Assembly (NCBI RefSeq): GCF_000518605.1
Contig: NZ_JADX01000021.1
Coordinates: 49,782 to 113,781, forward strand
DNA length: 64,000 nt
Reading direction: 5' to 3'
Origin: Shewanella fidelis ATCC BAA-318
Lineage (GTDB): Bacteria > Pseudomonadota > Gammaproteobacteria > Enterobacterales > Shewanellaceae
Shown here: piece after piece, positions 1 through 8,836 of the stretch
How the letters are laid out: each line of letters opens with the position of its first letter
Numbering within the stretch: position 1 is the stretch's first letter
The notes under the pieces: model-generated
Seen by the model: the letters and a program-made list of their open reading frames with translations, nothing else
What the model was told of the DNA's origin: nothing
The model's database searches: none
Made by a program: the position numbers and the translations under genes

Positions 1-1
1 A

Positions 2-301
2 CATTCTGTCATTGGTCTTTATGACTCTATCATTGCGGGTTACTTTAACTGCAGTCTCGATAAGCAAACATTAAATTTCACTATAGCTTCTGACACTCGG
101 CAACAGCAGATTATTGCGGATTTTATCAAGCTTATTTATGAAGAGTTTTCAATAACCGAAAATCAACTCTACGCTATGCAAATCCAACTATTTTTATCTA
201 TGTTGCCACTTCACAGTGACAAACCGGAACGCCAACTCGGCTTTATCGGAAATGCATACCGCTTATTTGACAAAATTCAATTAAACACAGGAAGTATCTA
301 A
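2..301 (+). CDS. C-terminal end of upstream gene, possible sugar/choline-type phosphotransferase (partial)
   Basis: An open frame enters from the left edge and ends with TAA at 299-301, overlapping the next ATG by one base (TAATG). About 99 residues are visible, ending in KIQLNTGSI. The stretch LFLSMLPLHSDKPERQ followed by a tyrosine-containing helix resembles the C-terminal part of aminoglycoside/choline-type phosphotransferases found in polysaccharide loci, but no catalytic motif lies inside the window. The overlap indicates translational coupling with the nucleotidyltransferase that follows, which would fit a kinase/nucleotidyltransferase pair. The family is an inference from weak resemblance. 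Confidence 0.5.
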   Translation, partial: HSVIGLYDSIIAGYFNCSLDKQTLNFTIASDTRQQQIIADFIKLIYEEFSITENQLYAMQIQLFLSMLPLHSDKPERQLGFIGNAYRLFDKIQLNTGSI

Positions 302-1020
302 TGATTGTAATTCCAATGGCAGGGTTAAGTTCTCGCTTTTTTAAGGCGGGTTATACAGAACCTAAGTACATGCTTCCTGCACACGGCATTCCGTTATTCG
401 ATCATGCCGTTTTAAGTTTTAAGGCTTACTTTGAAACCACTGAGTTTGTTTTTATTGTGCGTAGTGACTACAACACACCACAATTTGTCGAGTCTCGTTG
501 CCAAATATTAGGCATTAAAGACTACCAAATTGTTACGTTAGCAGCCGATACACGAGGCCAAGCAGAAACAGTTTATCTCGGTATTGAAGATTGTGATGAC
601 ACTCTTCCAATCACGATATTTAACATTGATACATTCAGACCGAACTATACTCTGCCCTATGTTGCTGACGAGGGTGACGGCTATCTTGAGGTGTTTAAAG
701 GGCAAGGTAGTAACTGGTCATACGCAAAACCTAAATCGCCAGACAGCGATCAGGTCATAGAAACAGCTGAAAAAAATCCTATTTCAGATCTCTGCAGTAC
801 CGGCTTATATCACTTTGCTCATGCAGGAGATTTTAAGCGAGCCTTTCAATTAGAAGCTGCAAAGCCCATTTCTGAATGGCAAAAACAAGAGCTTTACATT
901 GCTCCGTTGTATAACTACTTAATTGAAGAAGGTAAGGATATTCGCTACCACTTAATCGCGCGTGATGAAGTGATTTTTTGTGGCGTGCCTCAAGAGTATT
1001 TAGACTTCATTAACGCATAG
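301..1020 (+). CDS. sugar nucleotidyltransferase-like protein (NTP_transferase fold)
   Basis: This is a 239-residue protein that begins MIVIPMAGLSSRF and continues with EPKYMLP. That is the N-terminal NTP-binding signature (G-x-SSRF ... PK-x-LP) of nucleotidyltransferases that activate sugars or alcohols for polysaccharide synthesis. NIDTF at about residues 102-106 sits where the metal-binding aspartate of the family is expected. It is cytoplasmic, with no signal peptide. Coupling to an upstream possible phosphotransferase and a WavE-like gene downstream places it in LPS or capsule decoration. The nucleotide and sugar specificity cannot be read from the sequence. Confidence 0.7.
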   Translation: MIVIPMAGLSSRFFKAGYTEPKYMLPAHGIPLFDHAVLSFKAYFETTEFVFIVRSDYNTPQFVESRCQILGIKDYQIVTLAADTRGQAETVYLGIEDCDDTLPITIFNIDTFRPNYTLPYVADEGDGYLEVFKGQGSNWSYAKPKSPDSDQVIETAEKNPISDLCSTGLYHFAHAGDFKRAFQLEAAKPISEWQKQELYIAPLYNYLIEEGKDIRYHLIARDEVIFCGVPQEYLDFINA

Positions 1021-1036
1021 TTAAACCACTTAGACG

Positions 1037-1059
1037 CTCAGGCCACAAAATGGCCTGAG
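1037..1059 (+). terminator. intergenic hairpin after the nucleotidyltransferase gene
   Basis: CTCAGGCCA and TGGCCTGAG form a perfect 9-bp stem around the loop CAAAA, 16 bases after the stop codon. There is no T-run afterwards, so it may be an RNA-processing or partial termination hairpin rather than a strong terminator. Confidence 0.45.
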
Positions 1060-1093
1060 ATAGCCTTGCCCATTATCATTAAGCCAGCGAAAT

Positions 1094-2062
1094 ATGAGTA
1101 TAAACTTTAAAGATATTAGCGTAGTTATTCAGGGCCCAGTGCAAGCTTATCAAGGACGCTCACAGGAGCCCGGTATCACTCACAAATGTATATCGAGTAT
1201 CCGCCAGTATTTACCCGGGGCGACGATTATTTTATCAACATGGGAAGGCCAAGATTGCAACGGGTTAGAGCCTGACATTCTCTTATTGAATAAAGATCCA
1301 GGCGCAACAATAACCTCTTATAACGCAAAAGGTGAGCCAGGAAAGCTAAACTTTAATCGTCAAATAGTATCAAGCGCCGAAGGTTTAAAGCAGGTAAAAA
1401 CGGCTTACGCTGTTAAAATTCGCTCTGATAATTTCTTAACAGGTAATAACTTCGTCGCTGCTCAACAAGCTTTTCCTGCTCGTGACAATGCCAGCAAGCT
1501 ATTTACACAACGAGTTGTTACTAACACCAGTTACTTTCGTCGTTACGCTGACGGTCAGAAAATTGTAATGTTACCAAGTGACTTCTTTCATTTTGGGTTA
1601 ACTGAAGACTTACTTAAAATCTGGGATCTGCCGCTTTTTGCTGATTTAGAGTTTAACCCCGAACGATTAGGGCAACCACAATACCGTGGCGCACCCAAAA
1701 TAAGCCCTCACGCAGAGCAAGTTTATTGCAATGCTTGGTTAATGAGGCTTGATAGTCAGGTTCCCTATTTAGATCACCGTCATCAAAGCACTCCTGAATT
1801 AATTGCTTATTGGGAACGGTTTATGGCCTCAAACCTAGTCGTATTAGAGCCTGAACAGATTGAACTCGGGCTAATAGATAGATTTATTCCAAAGAGTAAA
1901 CGTCCCAATGAAATTAGCCATTTAGACTGGCTAATGCTTTACAAACAATACTGCGACCCGAATGCTTCAGTTTCACAATTTGAGGTATTTAAAACTATTG
2001 GTTGGAAAAGAATGATCAAGTTACCGTTTAGCTACTTCAAATATAAGCTTAAAAGTCGATAA
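1094..2062 (+). CDS. WavE-like lipopolysaccharide synthesis protein
   Basis: This 322-residue protein opens with DISVVIQGPVQ and contains KCISSIRQYLP and KIRSDN. This pattern is typical of the WavE family, which is named after a gene in the Vibrio cholerae LPS core cluster. The biochemical role of the family is not firmly assigned, and a glycosyltransferase-like fold is usually assumed. VVIQGPV plus the later RSDN (about residues 113-116) resemble the beta-strand/nucleotide and DxD-like positions of GT-A enzymes. It follows the nucleotidyltransferase on the same strand by 73 bases, with a hairpin between them. The neighbourhood supports a role in surface polysaccharide. Confidence 0.75.
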   Translation: MSINFKDISVVIQGPVQAYQGRSQEPGITHKCISSIRQYLPGATIILSTWEGQDCNGLEPDILLLNKDPGATITSYNAKGEPGKLNFNRQIVSSAEGLKQVKTAYAVKIRSDNFLTGNNFVAAQQAFPARDNASKLFTQRVVTNTSYFRRYADGQKIVMLPSDFFHFGLTEDLLKIWDLPLFADLEFNPERLGQPQYRGAPKISPHAEQVYCNAWLMRLDSQVPYLDHRHQSTPELIAYWERFMASNLVVLEPEQIELGLIDRFIPKSKRPNEISHLDWLMLYKQYCDPNASVSQFEVFKTIGWKRMIKLPFSYFKYKLKSR

Positions 2063-2075
2063 CAATATGAAATGC

Positions 2076-2109
2076 TCATTAATGTTCAGCCAATACTGAA
2101 CATTAATGA
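2076..2109. terminator. perfect inverted repeat between convergent genes
   Basis: TCATTAATGTTCAG and CTGAACATTAATGA form a 14-bp perfect stem around the loop CCAATA. It lies between the convergent WavE-like gene and the MurG-like gene and could terminate transcription from both sides. It lacks a long T-tract. Confidence 0.55.
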
Positions 2110-2128
2110 ACTTAGCTATGAAACAAGC

Positions 2129-3178
2129 TTAAACAAGCAAACGTGATAGCTCTTTTATCGCTATCGTTAAGCCGCTAGGCTCTTGATACAAACTAGATCT
2201 AGAACGATTGGTTAATTCAATCGCATCAAATGTAGTTGTCGAAATACTCTCATCCAGTGGACTAGAAAAAATAAAATCAAGCTGTTCACACGCTTGAATA
2301 CGCTTTGGCTGATCCTTTGAAACTGCAATAGCTACAGTCGGTTTGTTCAAACTCACAGCTTGAAGCAAGGTATCACCGCCACCTAATACCGCTACTTTAG
2401 CCCCATCAAGTAAACAGATGAAATCTCTATTGTCTAAAGTCTTTATGGCAACAACAGCATCTGATTTAGGTAGTGCTTTTGGGTAGTTAGGCCCAAAAAC
2501 CATTACACACTTCAACGCTGTTTTAGCTGCCACCTTTTGTGCTTCACGCCAAAAAATATCAGCAGCCAACCCCGACTCTGCTTGGTGACCACCGGAGCCT
2601 GCATTAAACAAAATGTAGCCTTGCTCCTCTAAAGCATAAGACTCGATTAATGCCACTTTTCTTTTTGATTCCGGAGTCGCAAAAACACTCCCGATAAAAA
2701 CGGGCTCATTACAGCCTATATACTCAAGCTTTTTTTTCTGAAACCAATTGATAGGTCCAATTACAAACTCAGGTTGAGCAACCCAATGACTATCCGTCAC
2801 TCTAGCTCGGCTAATTTTCATGCCACGCGCTCTTTTTCGCTTGTGCTGACTGATAAAGATCACTTTTGCACCAATCGACTTTGCATGCTTCATTTGAACT
2901 TGGCGCCCTGAAGCATCAAAAATAACCGCATCGGGCTGTAATTCACTTATTAACCCATTGACCTCTTTAACTAGCTTTGTCGGAGTATCCTTTAAAATAT
3001 GAGTAAAGTAGGGGCACTCTTTCGCATAGAAAGCCTCCTGACTAATTGCAAACTGTATTATTGCATTAGGCCATTTTTCCATAACAGCATCAGCAATAAT
3101 CAGAGAGCGCATATACTCCCCACACCCCTCAGCTGAGGATACGGGCAGAAACAAAAGCTTAGGCGCAAATACATCCAT
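2129..3178 (-). CDS. MurG-like (GT28 C-terminal type) glycosyltransferase, copy 2
   Basis: This is a 349-residue predicted cytoplasmic protein. NAGSGGHQ at about residues 193-200 and GGGDTLLQAVSLNKPTVAI in the C-terminal half resemble the nucleotide-sugar binding glycines of GT-B enzymes of the MurG/GT28 type. It is a clear paralogue of the gene at 4323-5384: both contain GEYMRS, VIFDASGR, FISQHK and VQPEF/VAQPEF in the same order. The two copies flank a GT4 gene. It is the last gene of the minus-strand operon, 40 bases after the GT4 gene. The acceptor and donor are unknown. Confidence 0.65.
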   Translation of the reverse strand: MDVFAPKLLFLPVSSAEGCGEYMRSLIIADAVMEKWPNAIIQFAISQEAFYAKECPYFTHILKDTPTKLVKEVNGLISELQPDAVIFDASGRQVQMKHAKSIGAKVIFISQHKRKRARGMKISRARVTDSHWVAQPEFVIGPINWFQKKKLEYIGCNEPVFIGSVFATPESKRKVALIESYALEEQGYILFNAGSGGHQAESGLAADIFWREAQKVAAKTALKCVMVFGPNYPKALPKSDAVVAIKTLDNRDFICLLDGAKVAVLGGGDTLLQAVSLNKPTVAIAVSKDQPKRIQACEQLDFIFSSPLDESISTTTFDAIELTNRSRSSLYQEPSGLTIAIKELSRLLV

Positions 3179-3218
3179 TAAAACACCCTTCTAATACGAT
3201 ACTTCCAGATATCAACCA

Positions 3219-4322
3219 TCACTTCTGACGAATTAAATCTAAATAAGACAAACAGACTTGATGAGCATCAACCTTTTCTAATAAATCAATCTGCTTGATT
3301 TCGGGATAATGATTCAAAGCTTCATCGATTTTTAACGCTAAACGTTGTGGGTCTCTTCGTGGGACTAGGAACTGCGCTAAATCACCAGTCAAGATCTCTT
3401 TAGGCCCATGCTCGCAGTCAGTACTCACTACAGGGGTGTTACACACAAGAGACTCTATTAATACTGTAGGCAAGCCCTCATAATCAGAGCTTAGCACCAT
3501 TAATTTTGCCGCTTTTATCCATGGGTAAGGGTTTTGCTGAAACCCTGGTAGAATAATCCGATCCAGTACACCATGTTTCTTAGCAATCTTTCTGGCTTTT
3601 TTAGCATTATTACAAAGTAACACTATCGGTAAATCATGCTCCATCTGCTTAATCGCTTTAAAAAGCACATCATGTCGCTTCGGCTTAGCAAATCTACCAA
3701 CATGGATCAGGAAGTCTCCCTCAGGCAGTCCCGTCACCTCTTCCAACGATTGTTGCTTAATTTTTTCTATTTCAAAAGGGTTATAGATTGTTGTGATAGA
3801 AGCAGGAACAATACGCCCCACCCTTTCAATCTCTTCTTTGATCCCCTCTGACACAGTAATTAAATGTTTACCATTAAGCGCCATCTTAGCTCGTAACATT
3901 TTAAAATAAGCAATAGGGCCTAATTTCTTCGTTCGCTTTAAAGGTTCTTCAATCGATGAGTGAACAACAAAGTACAACGGACTTACTTTTGAGTGAGAAA
4001 GTAATAAATTAGTCTTATCCAAGTTTGAAATAAACAATTCAAACTTACCAATATCTTGCTCCAATGCTTCGATCCAACAATCTAAACGTCGAGCATCACG
4101 TTTTGTGTTCCAAAAACTCCCTAGATGCTTGTCCTTTTTTTTATCAAAGCAAAAATGCACTGGAATATCGTTTTCAATATGGTGCTCGCAATGATCAAAT
4201 AGCACTAAAAGGTGGGGCTCATGCCCCTGTTTAACTAACTCATTAGCTAACGTGAGCATAACCTTTTCTGCTCCACCGCCAGCTAAACTATCAATGACGA
4301 TTGCAATCCGTCTTTTAGGCAT
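3219..4322 (-). CDS. glycosyltransferase family 4
   Basis: This 367-residue protein opens with the GT4 signature IDSLAGGGAEKVMLTLA and contains HVGRFAKPKRHDVLFKA and SSDYEGLPTVLIESLVCNTPVVS. The last stretch includes the E-x7-E type motif of retaining GT-B enzymes. Its ATG follows directly after the TAG stop of the upstream MurG-like gene, with a GAGGA ribosome site inside that gene's end, so the two are translationally coupled. It is probably an LPS core or O-chain sugar transferase acting at the inner membrane. The exact sugar is not predictable. Confidence 0.85.
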   Translation of the reverse strand: MPKRRIAIVIDSLAGGGAEKVMLTLANELVKQGHEPHLLVLFDHCEHHIENDIPVHFCFDKKKDKHLGSFWNTKRDARRLDCWIEALEQDIGKFELFISNLDKTNLLLSHSKVSPLYFVVHSSIEEPLKRTKKLGPIAYFKMLRAKMALNGKHLITVSEGIKEEIERVGRIVPASITTIYNPFEIEKIKQQSLEEVTGLPEGDFLIHVGRFAKPKRHDVLFKAIKQMEHDLPIVLLCNNAKKARKIAKKHGVLDRIILPGFQQNPYPWIKAAKLMVLSSDYEGLPTVLIESLVCNTPVVSTDCEHGPKEILTGDLAQFLVPRRDPQRLALKIDEALNHYPEIKQIDLLEKVDAHQVCLSYLDLIRQK

Positions 4323-5384
4323 CTATTTGTCCTCCAGTAAACGGGCAATGTCAGCAATACAAACTTCTAACCCATTAACACTTTTCATCTGCTTAGTTTT
4401 AGCACTCAAGTCAGCCAAAGTTTCTGGCACAAGTAATTCCTGCACTCCTTGGCACATAGACTCAAAATTCAACTCAGCAGATTTAATAACATCACGCGCT
4501 TTACAAGCATTAACTCGAGAAGGCTGATCTTTAGCCACCACGACAGCCAAGGTCGGTACATTCATTGCTATAGCCTGCAACAGCGTGCCACCACCACTCA
4601 ATACCGCAGCTTTGGCAGCGCTGACTAAACTAATAAAGTCCGCATTATCTAAAGAACGAATGCACACTACGCCCTCAATAGTCGGTATGTCATTCGGGTA
4701 GTTCGCACCAAAAACAACAACTGGTTTAAGCTGATTTTTTATGTGTATAGCGACATCTGCAAATAAATCTGCAGCATTGCCTTGGTTATATTTATGTCCG
4801 CCAGAACCTGCGCTAAATAAAATAAAAGGCTCATCAGATAAACCATATTTATCTAATAACTTTAACTTGTTAGCACTATCCGGATGAGAAAATATAGGAC
4901 CTGTGACTATTGGTTCTGGTCGATTAATCAGCTTTAACTTTAATCGTTCAAATATAGATAATGGCGCAATTGCAAACTCTGGCTGTACAACCCAATGGCT
5001 ATGAGTAACCAAACTGCGGCCAAGCTTTAATCCCCGAGTACGTTTCTTTTTATGCTGACTAATAAATACAACTTTAGCTCCTGATTGATAGGCGTGCTTG
5101 AGCTGCGACTTTCTCCCTGAAGCGTCAAAAATAACCATATCGGGTTTTAGATCAGAAATAATAGTATTAACAGCTTTAACCTGCTTTGTCGGAGAGTCTT
5201 GCAGAACATGGGTATGAAAAGGACACGAATCCACATAAGGGGCATGCTTGCTTAATGCAAAATGAATTTCTGCATTAGGCCACTGCTTTTGAACACCATT
5301 TGCAATTATCATTGACCGCATATATTCACCAATACCTTTTTCACAAGATACAGGAATAAAAAGAAAAACTGGTGCAGTTGGCAT
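4323..5384 (-). CDS. MurG-like (GT28 C-terminal type) glycosyltransferase, copy 1
   Basis: This is the paralogue of the gene at 2129-3178, sharing the order GEYMRS - VIFDASGR - FISQHK - VQPEF - SAGSGGHK - GGGTLLQA. I prefer the ATG at 5384 (protein starts MPTAPVFLFIPVS, about 353 aa). It aligns with the start of the paralogue and has GAGAG upstream, whereas the in-frame ATG at 5426 adds 14 basic residues and has no ribosome site. It is coupled to the GT4 gene with zero spacing. A cytoplasmic GT-B enzyme of surface polysaccharide synthesis is likely, with unknown specificity. Confidence 0.65.
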   Translation of the reverse strand: MPTAPVFLFIPVSCEKGIGEYMRSMIIANGVQKQWPNAEIHFALSKHAPYVDSCPFHTHVLQDSPTKQVKAVNTIISDLKPDMVIFDASGRKSQLKHAYQSGAKVVFISQHKKKRTRGLKLGRSLVTHSHWVVQPEFAIAPLSIFERLKLKLINRPEPIVTGPIFSHPDSANKLKLLDKYGLSDEPFILFSAGSGGHKYNQGNAADLFADVAIHIKNQLKPVVVFGANYPNDIPTIEGVVCIRSLDNADFISLVSAAKAAVLSGGGTLLQAIAMNVPTLAVVVAKDQPSRVNACKARDVIKSAELNFESMCQGVQELLVPETLADLSAKTKQMKSVNGLEVCIADIARLLEDK

Positions 5385-5484
5385 ATTATCAACTCTCTTT
5401 CGAATTAGCCGCAGTGGCCTTAACATCTAAAATAAAACAGGCAACTATATAAATTGCAACTTAAAACAAAGTAGTTCAGCGCCA

Positions 5485-6564
5485 CTAAAAATGCTCACAA
5501 ACTTGATCAAATTTGGCAATAACAGCTTCAACTTCAATCAATTGCATTAGGTGTTCGCCTTTGGCTCGAGTCCCCCAAGGGATCTTCCCCTGCTTTTGTT
5601 GGCGTATAACGTCATCATAAACGCTAACAACTGAACCTAAGCTTGTATACGGTCCTGTTCGCCCCGGATTAGAGTGCGCATATAAACCAATAACGGGTGT
5701 CCCCTGAGTCACCGCCATATGGGCTGGGCCAGTATCTGGAGCAAGTACCACCGATGCTTGCTTTAAGATAGCCAGCAACTGCAATAATGAGGTTTTACCA
5801 ACTTGGTTATCTAAGTTTGACTTCGATGCAGCTTGGATTTTCTCTGCCAGTTCTTTTTCAAGAGGCGTAGGCCCACCACATAACACGACTCGATAACCTT
5901 TAGTCACTGCGTAATCAGCGATAGCAGCGTAACGCTCTGGCAGCCAATTACGCTCAGCTTTACTTGCCGCTGCACAAATCACCAATACTTGGCTTTCATC
6001 TGGAATTAGCGCTTTAGCGTATTCAGTATCTTCAGCAGGTACAGGAATATTCCAGCTTGGCGTCAAATCTGTTACCCCAATCGCCTTAGCAAACCCCATA
6101 AAGCCTTCTAAAACGTGCGGTGTCGCTTGCGGCTCAATAGCGTGATTAGTGACTAACCATTGCCCCTCTTTGGCTCTAAAGCGATCAAATCCAATACGAA
6201 TTTTGGCCGAAATAGCTAACGATGCGATTGTCGCTCTCAGCGCCACTTGCATATGTAGCAATACATCAAACTTACGCCCTTTGAGATCACGCTTAAGGTT
6301 AGCGTAACTACGCCAACCTTGAGACTTATCAAAAATAACAAACTCGACACCGTCAAGATGTTTAAGTAATTGATACTCAACCTTACCCAAGACCCAAGTA
6401 ATTTTGAGTTGCGGATAACGGCGCTGGATCGCCTGTACCATCGCCACTGCGTGGCATACATCACCAATGGCAGACAGCCTTAAAAGACATAGCGATTCCG
6501 CATCACTTAAGTCTAAGCAATTAGAATTTGGGGCTTGATGACAGTCAGAGGTAGATAGGCTCAT
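5485..6564 (-). CDS. glycosyltransferase family 9 (heptosyltransferase-type)
   Basis: This 359-residue protein has the GT9 hallmarks: LCLLRLSAIGDVCHAVAMVQAI near the N-terminus and VLAPDTGPAHMAV with TPVIGLYAHSNPGRTGPY in the C-terminal half, the latter for ADP-heptose binding. In enteric bacteria such enzymes (WaaC, WaaF, WaaQ) add heptoses to the LPS inner core on the cytoplasmic face. The first ~22 residues before the Rossmann strand are longer than usual, so an internal start is possible. It heads the minus-strand LPS operon and is divergent from kdkA, with an 84-base shared promoter region. Confidence 0.85.
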   Translation of the reverse strand: MSLSTSDCHQAPNSNCLDLSDAESLCLLRLSAIGDVCHAVAMVQAIQRRYPQLKITWVLGKVEYQLLKHLDGVEFVIFDKSQGWRSYANLKRDLKGRKFDVLLHMQVALRATIASLAISAKIRIGFDRFRAKEGQWLVTNHAIEPQATPHVLEGFMGFAKAIGVTDLTPSWNIPVPAEDTEYAKALIPDESQVLVICAAASKAERNWLPERYAAIADYAVTKGYRVVLCGGPTPLEKELAEKIQAASKSNLDNQVGKTSLLQLLAILKQASVVLAPDTGPAHMAVTQGTPVIGLYAHSNPGRTGPYTSLGSVVSVYDDVIRQQKQGKIPWGTRAKGEHLMQLIEVEAVIAKFDQVCEHF

Positions 6565-6648
6565 AATGCTCGAAGGTTATTTGGCGCAATTTACCGATCT
6601 TAATGTAGAATGGCTACAGGTGCTATGGTTTAGCTTACAATTATCTCT

Positions 6649-7380
6649 ATGAAGTTTAAAAAAACAGTTCAAGGTGATATCGCATTTTGCGATCACACTC
6701 CAAACCAAATTGAACCAAACTGGTTCAATGCTGAGTTTTGGCGCGAAAAGTCAGCCATAACAGGTTCTTCAAAAGGCCGTTACACCACATGGTTTATTGA
6801 TGCCGGAGTTGTTGATACTGAGCAAAGCCAATGGGTATTGCGCCATTATTACCGTGGTGGGTTTATCGCAAAATTTAGTCGTGATCTGTATCTGTTTAGT
6901 AGCTTACACAAAACTCGCGCAGTGGCAGAGCTCAGCTTACTTGATCAGCTATACAAGCAAGGTTTTGCCGTGCCTAAACCGATCGCGGCGAATATTGAAC
7001 GCTCAGGCTTATTTTATCGAGCAGATCTGATTATCGAGCGCGTGGCTGGTGCAGAGGACTTAGTGGCTCGATTGAGTAAAATTTCGATGACCGAATCGCA
7101 GTGGCAAGCACTCGGTGAAACAATTGCTGAATTCCATAATTATGGTGTTTACCATGCCGATCTTAATGCCAAAAACATTTTAATCAGCAATGATAAATTC
7201 CATCTGATCGACTTTGATCGAGGTGAAATCCGCAAAGTAAATCCACAATGGCAGCAAGCGAATATGAGTCGTTTATTACGATCATTTAAAAAAGAATTAG
7301 CAATATTGCCTAGCCTTAACTTCAGCGAAGCTAACTGGCAACAGCTACATCAAGCTTATATTGCCAAACTTCAAAACTAA
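6649..7380 (+). CDS. kdkA: 3-deoxy-D-manno-octulosonic acid (Kdo) kinase
   Basis: This 243-residue kinase is predicted to phosphorylate the Kdo residue attached to lipid A, the single-Kdo-phosphate arrangement known from Haemophilus, Vibrio and Shewanella. WVLRHYYRGGFIAKFSRD at about residues 62-79 matches the family. YHADLNAKNIL at 168-178 is the catalytic loop and LIDFDRG at 186-192 holds the metal-binding aspartate of this protein-kinase-like fold. It stands alone on the plus strand between divergent GT9 and convergent waaA, and a bidirectional terminator follows it. Confidence 0.9.
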   Translation: MKFKKTVQGDIAFCDHTPNQIEPNWFNAEFWREKSAITGSSKGRYTTWFIDAGVVDTEQSQWVLRHYYRGGFIAKFSRDLYLFSSLHKTRAVAELSLLDQLYKQGFAVPKPIAANIERSGLFYRADLIIERVAGAEDLVARLSKISMTESQWQALGETIAEFHNYGVYHADLNAKNILISNDKFHLIDFDRGEIRKVNPQWQQANMSRLLRSFKKELAILPSLNFSEANWQQLHQAYIAKLQN

Positions 7381-7382
7381 TA

Positions 7383-7409
7383 AAAAGGTCAGCCAACAGC
7401 TGACCTTTT
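7383..7409. terminator. bidirectional terminator between kdkA and waaA
   Basis: AAAAGGTCAGC and GCTGACCTTTT form an 11-bp perfect stem around CAACA. The A-run and T-run on opposite sides let it act in both directions for the convergent genes. Confidence 0.8.
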
Positions 7410-7426
7410 ACTCTTGGTTTATTCCG

Positions 7427-8692
7427 CTAATCAGTAATCATCGACTCAATAACCGCTAATTGTTTAGCAAGTGAACCTCGGTTTTTTGCTACCACACTTT
7501 TAGCGGCGACACTCGCTTGCTCATAAACCTCTGAGTTTACAAACAGCTCAATCAAATGAGCAGCTAATGCATCAGCGTCATCAACCACAGTTAAGCCACC
7601 AGCCGACTGTAATAACTCAGATATTTCGATGAAGTCACGATAATTTGGCCCCATCATGACGGGCAATCCCATAGCGGCAGGCTCTAACGGGTTATGACCA
7701 CCATGTACAATAAGCGAGCCACCAACAAAGGCTTGATCAGCTGCACCATAAAAGGTCAGCAACTCTCCCATCGTATCGCCAAGTACTATCTGAGTCTCTG
7801 CTGACACCGCTTGTTGTTGGCTGCGTCTAGCAAGTACTAAGCCCGCGTCCTGTACAGCTTCTGCTGCATTATCAAACTGCTCAGGATGTCGCGGTACCAG
7901 CACCATCAAGGCTTTGGGGTACTGACTCAGCAACTGCTTATGCGCCGTAATCAAAGCTGCAAACTCCCCGGGATGAACGGAACCGGCAACCCATACAGGT
8001 CTATCTTGTGCATGCCATTGCTGTCGCAACAAGCTTGCTGCATCTAAACGTTGTTGATCAATAGTGATATCAAACTTCAAACTACCACATACACTGACTC
8101 GCTCTGGTGCGACCCCAAGGTCAACAAACCGCTGTTTTGCAGCCTCAGACTGCGCCGCAACACCATCAAGCAACTGTAACATTGGCAAACTAAGCTTATG
8201 ATTTTTTTGATAAGAGTTAGCTGATTTTTGTGACAAACGTGCATTAGCTAATAACACTTGAGAGTTAGACTTTTTAAGATAATGGATTAAATTAGGCCAC
8301 AATTCAGTTTCCATAATAATGCTGTATTTAGGCGCAACTTGTTTGACAAAGCGACGCGCGCACCAAGCGAGATCAAACGGCAAGTAACAATGTTGCACTG
8401 TATCAGCAAACGCTTTTTTTACCTCAGCTGAACCTGTTGGACTCGTTGTTGTTATGGTAATACTCAGTTGTGGGTGTAATTGCTGTAATTGCTTTATCAA
8501 AGGCACAGCAGCTAAGGTTTCCCCCATAGAAACCGAGTGCACTAAGATATCGGTTTGGGTTAACTTTTTCAGCCCAAAACGCTCACCCCAACGCCCGCGA
8601 TAATCAGCACTCTTGAATGCACGAACAGCCAAATAAACCAGTAATAAGGGACTAATAAGGTATAAAACTATCGAATAGAGGTTACGATTCAT
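7427..8692 (-). CDS. waaA: Kdo transferase (GT30)
   Basis: This 421-residue protein is of normal length for WaaA, which transfers Kdo from CMP-Kdo to the lipid A precursor. A membrane-anchoring N-terminal segment (YSIVLYLISPLLLVYLAV) is followed by YRGRWGERFG and VSMGE, whose glutamate 58 corresponds to the catalytic base of the family. The C-terminal half has VAGSVHPGE and SLIVHGGHNPLEPAA, typical of CMP-Kdo binding. It acts at the inner membrane. Pairing with KdkA suggests one phosphorylated Kdo rather than a di-Kdo core, but that is an inference. Confidence 0.93.
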   Translation of the reverse strand: MNRNLYSIVLYLISPLLLVYLAVRAFKSADYRGRWGERFGLKKLTQTDILVHSVSMGETLAAVPLIKQLQQLHPQLSITITTTSPTGSAEVKKAFADTVQHCYLPFDLAWCARRFVKQVAPKYSIIMETELWPNLIHYLKKSNSQVLLANARLSQKSANSYQKNHKLSLPMLQLLDGVAAQSEAAKQRFVDLGVAPERVSVCGSLKFDITIDQQRLDAASLLRQQWHAQDRPVWVAGSVHPGEFAALITAHKQLLSQYPKALMVLVPRHPEQFDNAAEAVQDAGLVLARRSQQQAVSAETQIVLGDTMGELLTFYGAADQAFVGGSLIVHGGHNPLEPAAMGLPVMMGPNYRDFIEISELLQSAGGLTVVDDADALAAHLIELFVNSEVYEQASVAAKSVVAKNRGSLAKQLAVIESMITD

Positions 8693-8836
8693 GAAATTCG
8701 GTACTTTAGAGAGTTTTACTTGAAGAATTACGTCAATGCTAACATGATAGTCGCATCTTAACGTAATATCACTTAGGTTAAGTCAACGCTAATATCTTTA
8801 AATCACTCTAATGGATCTCAATCATTTAGGACGAAT

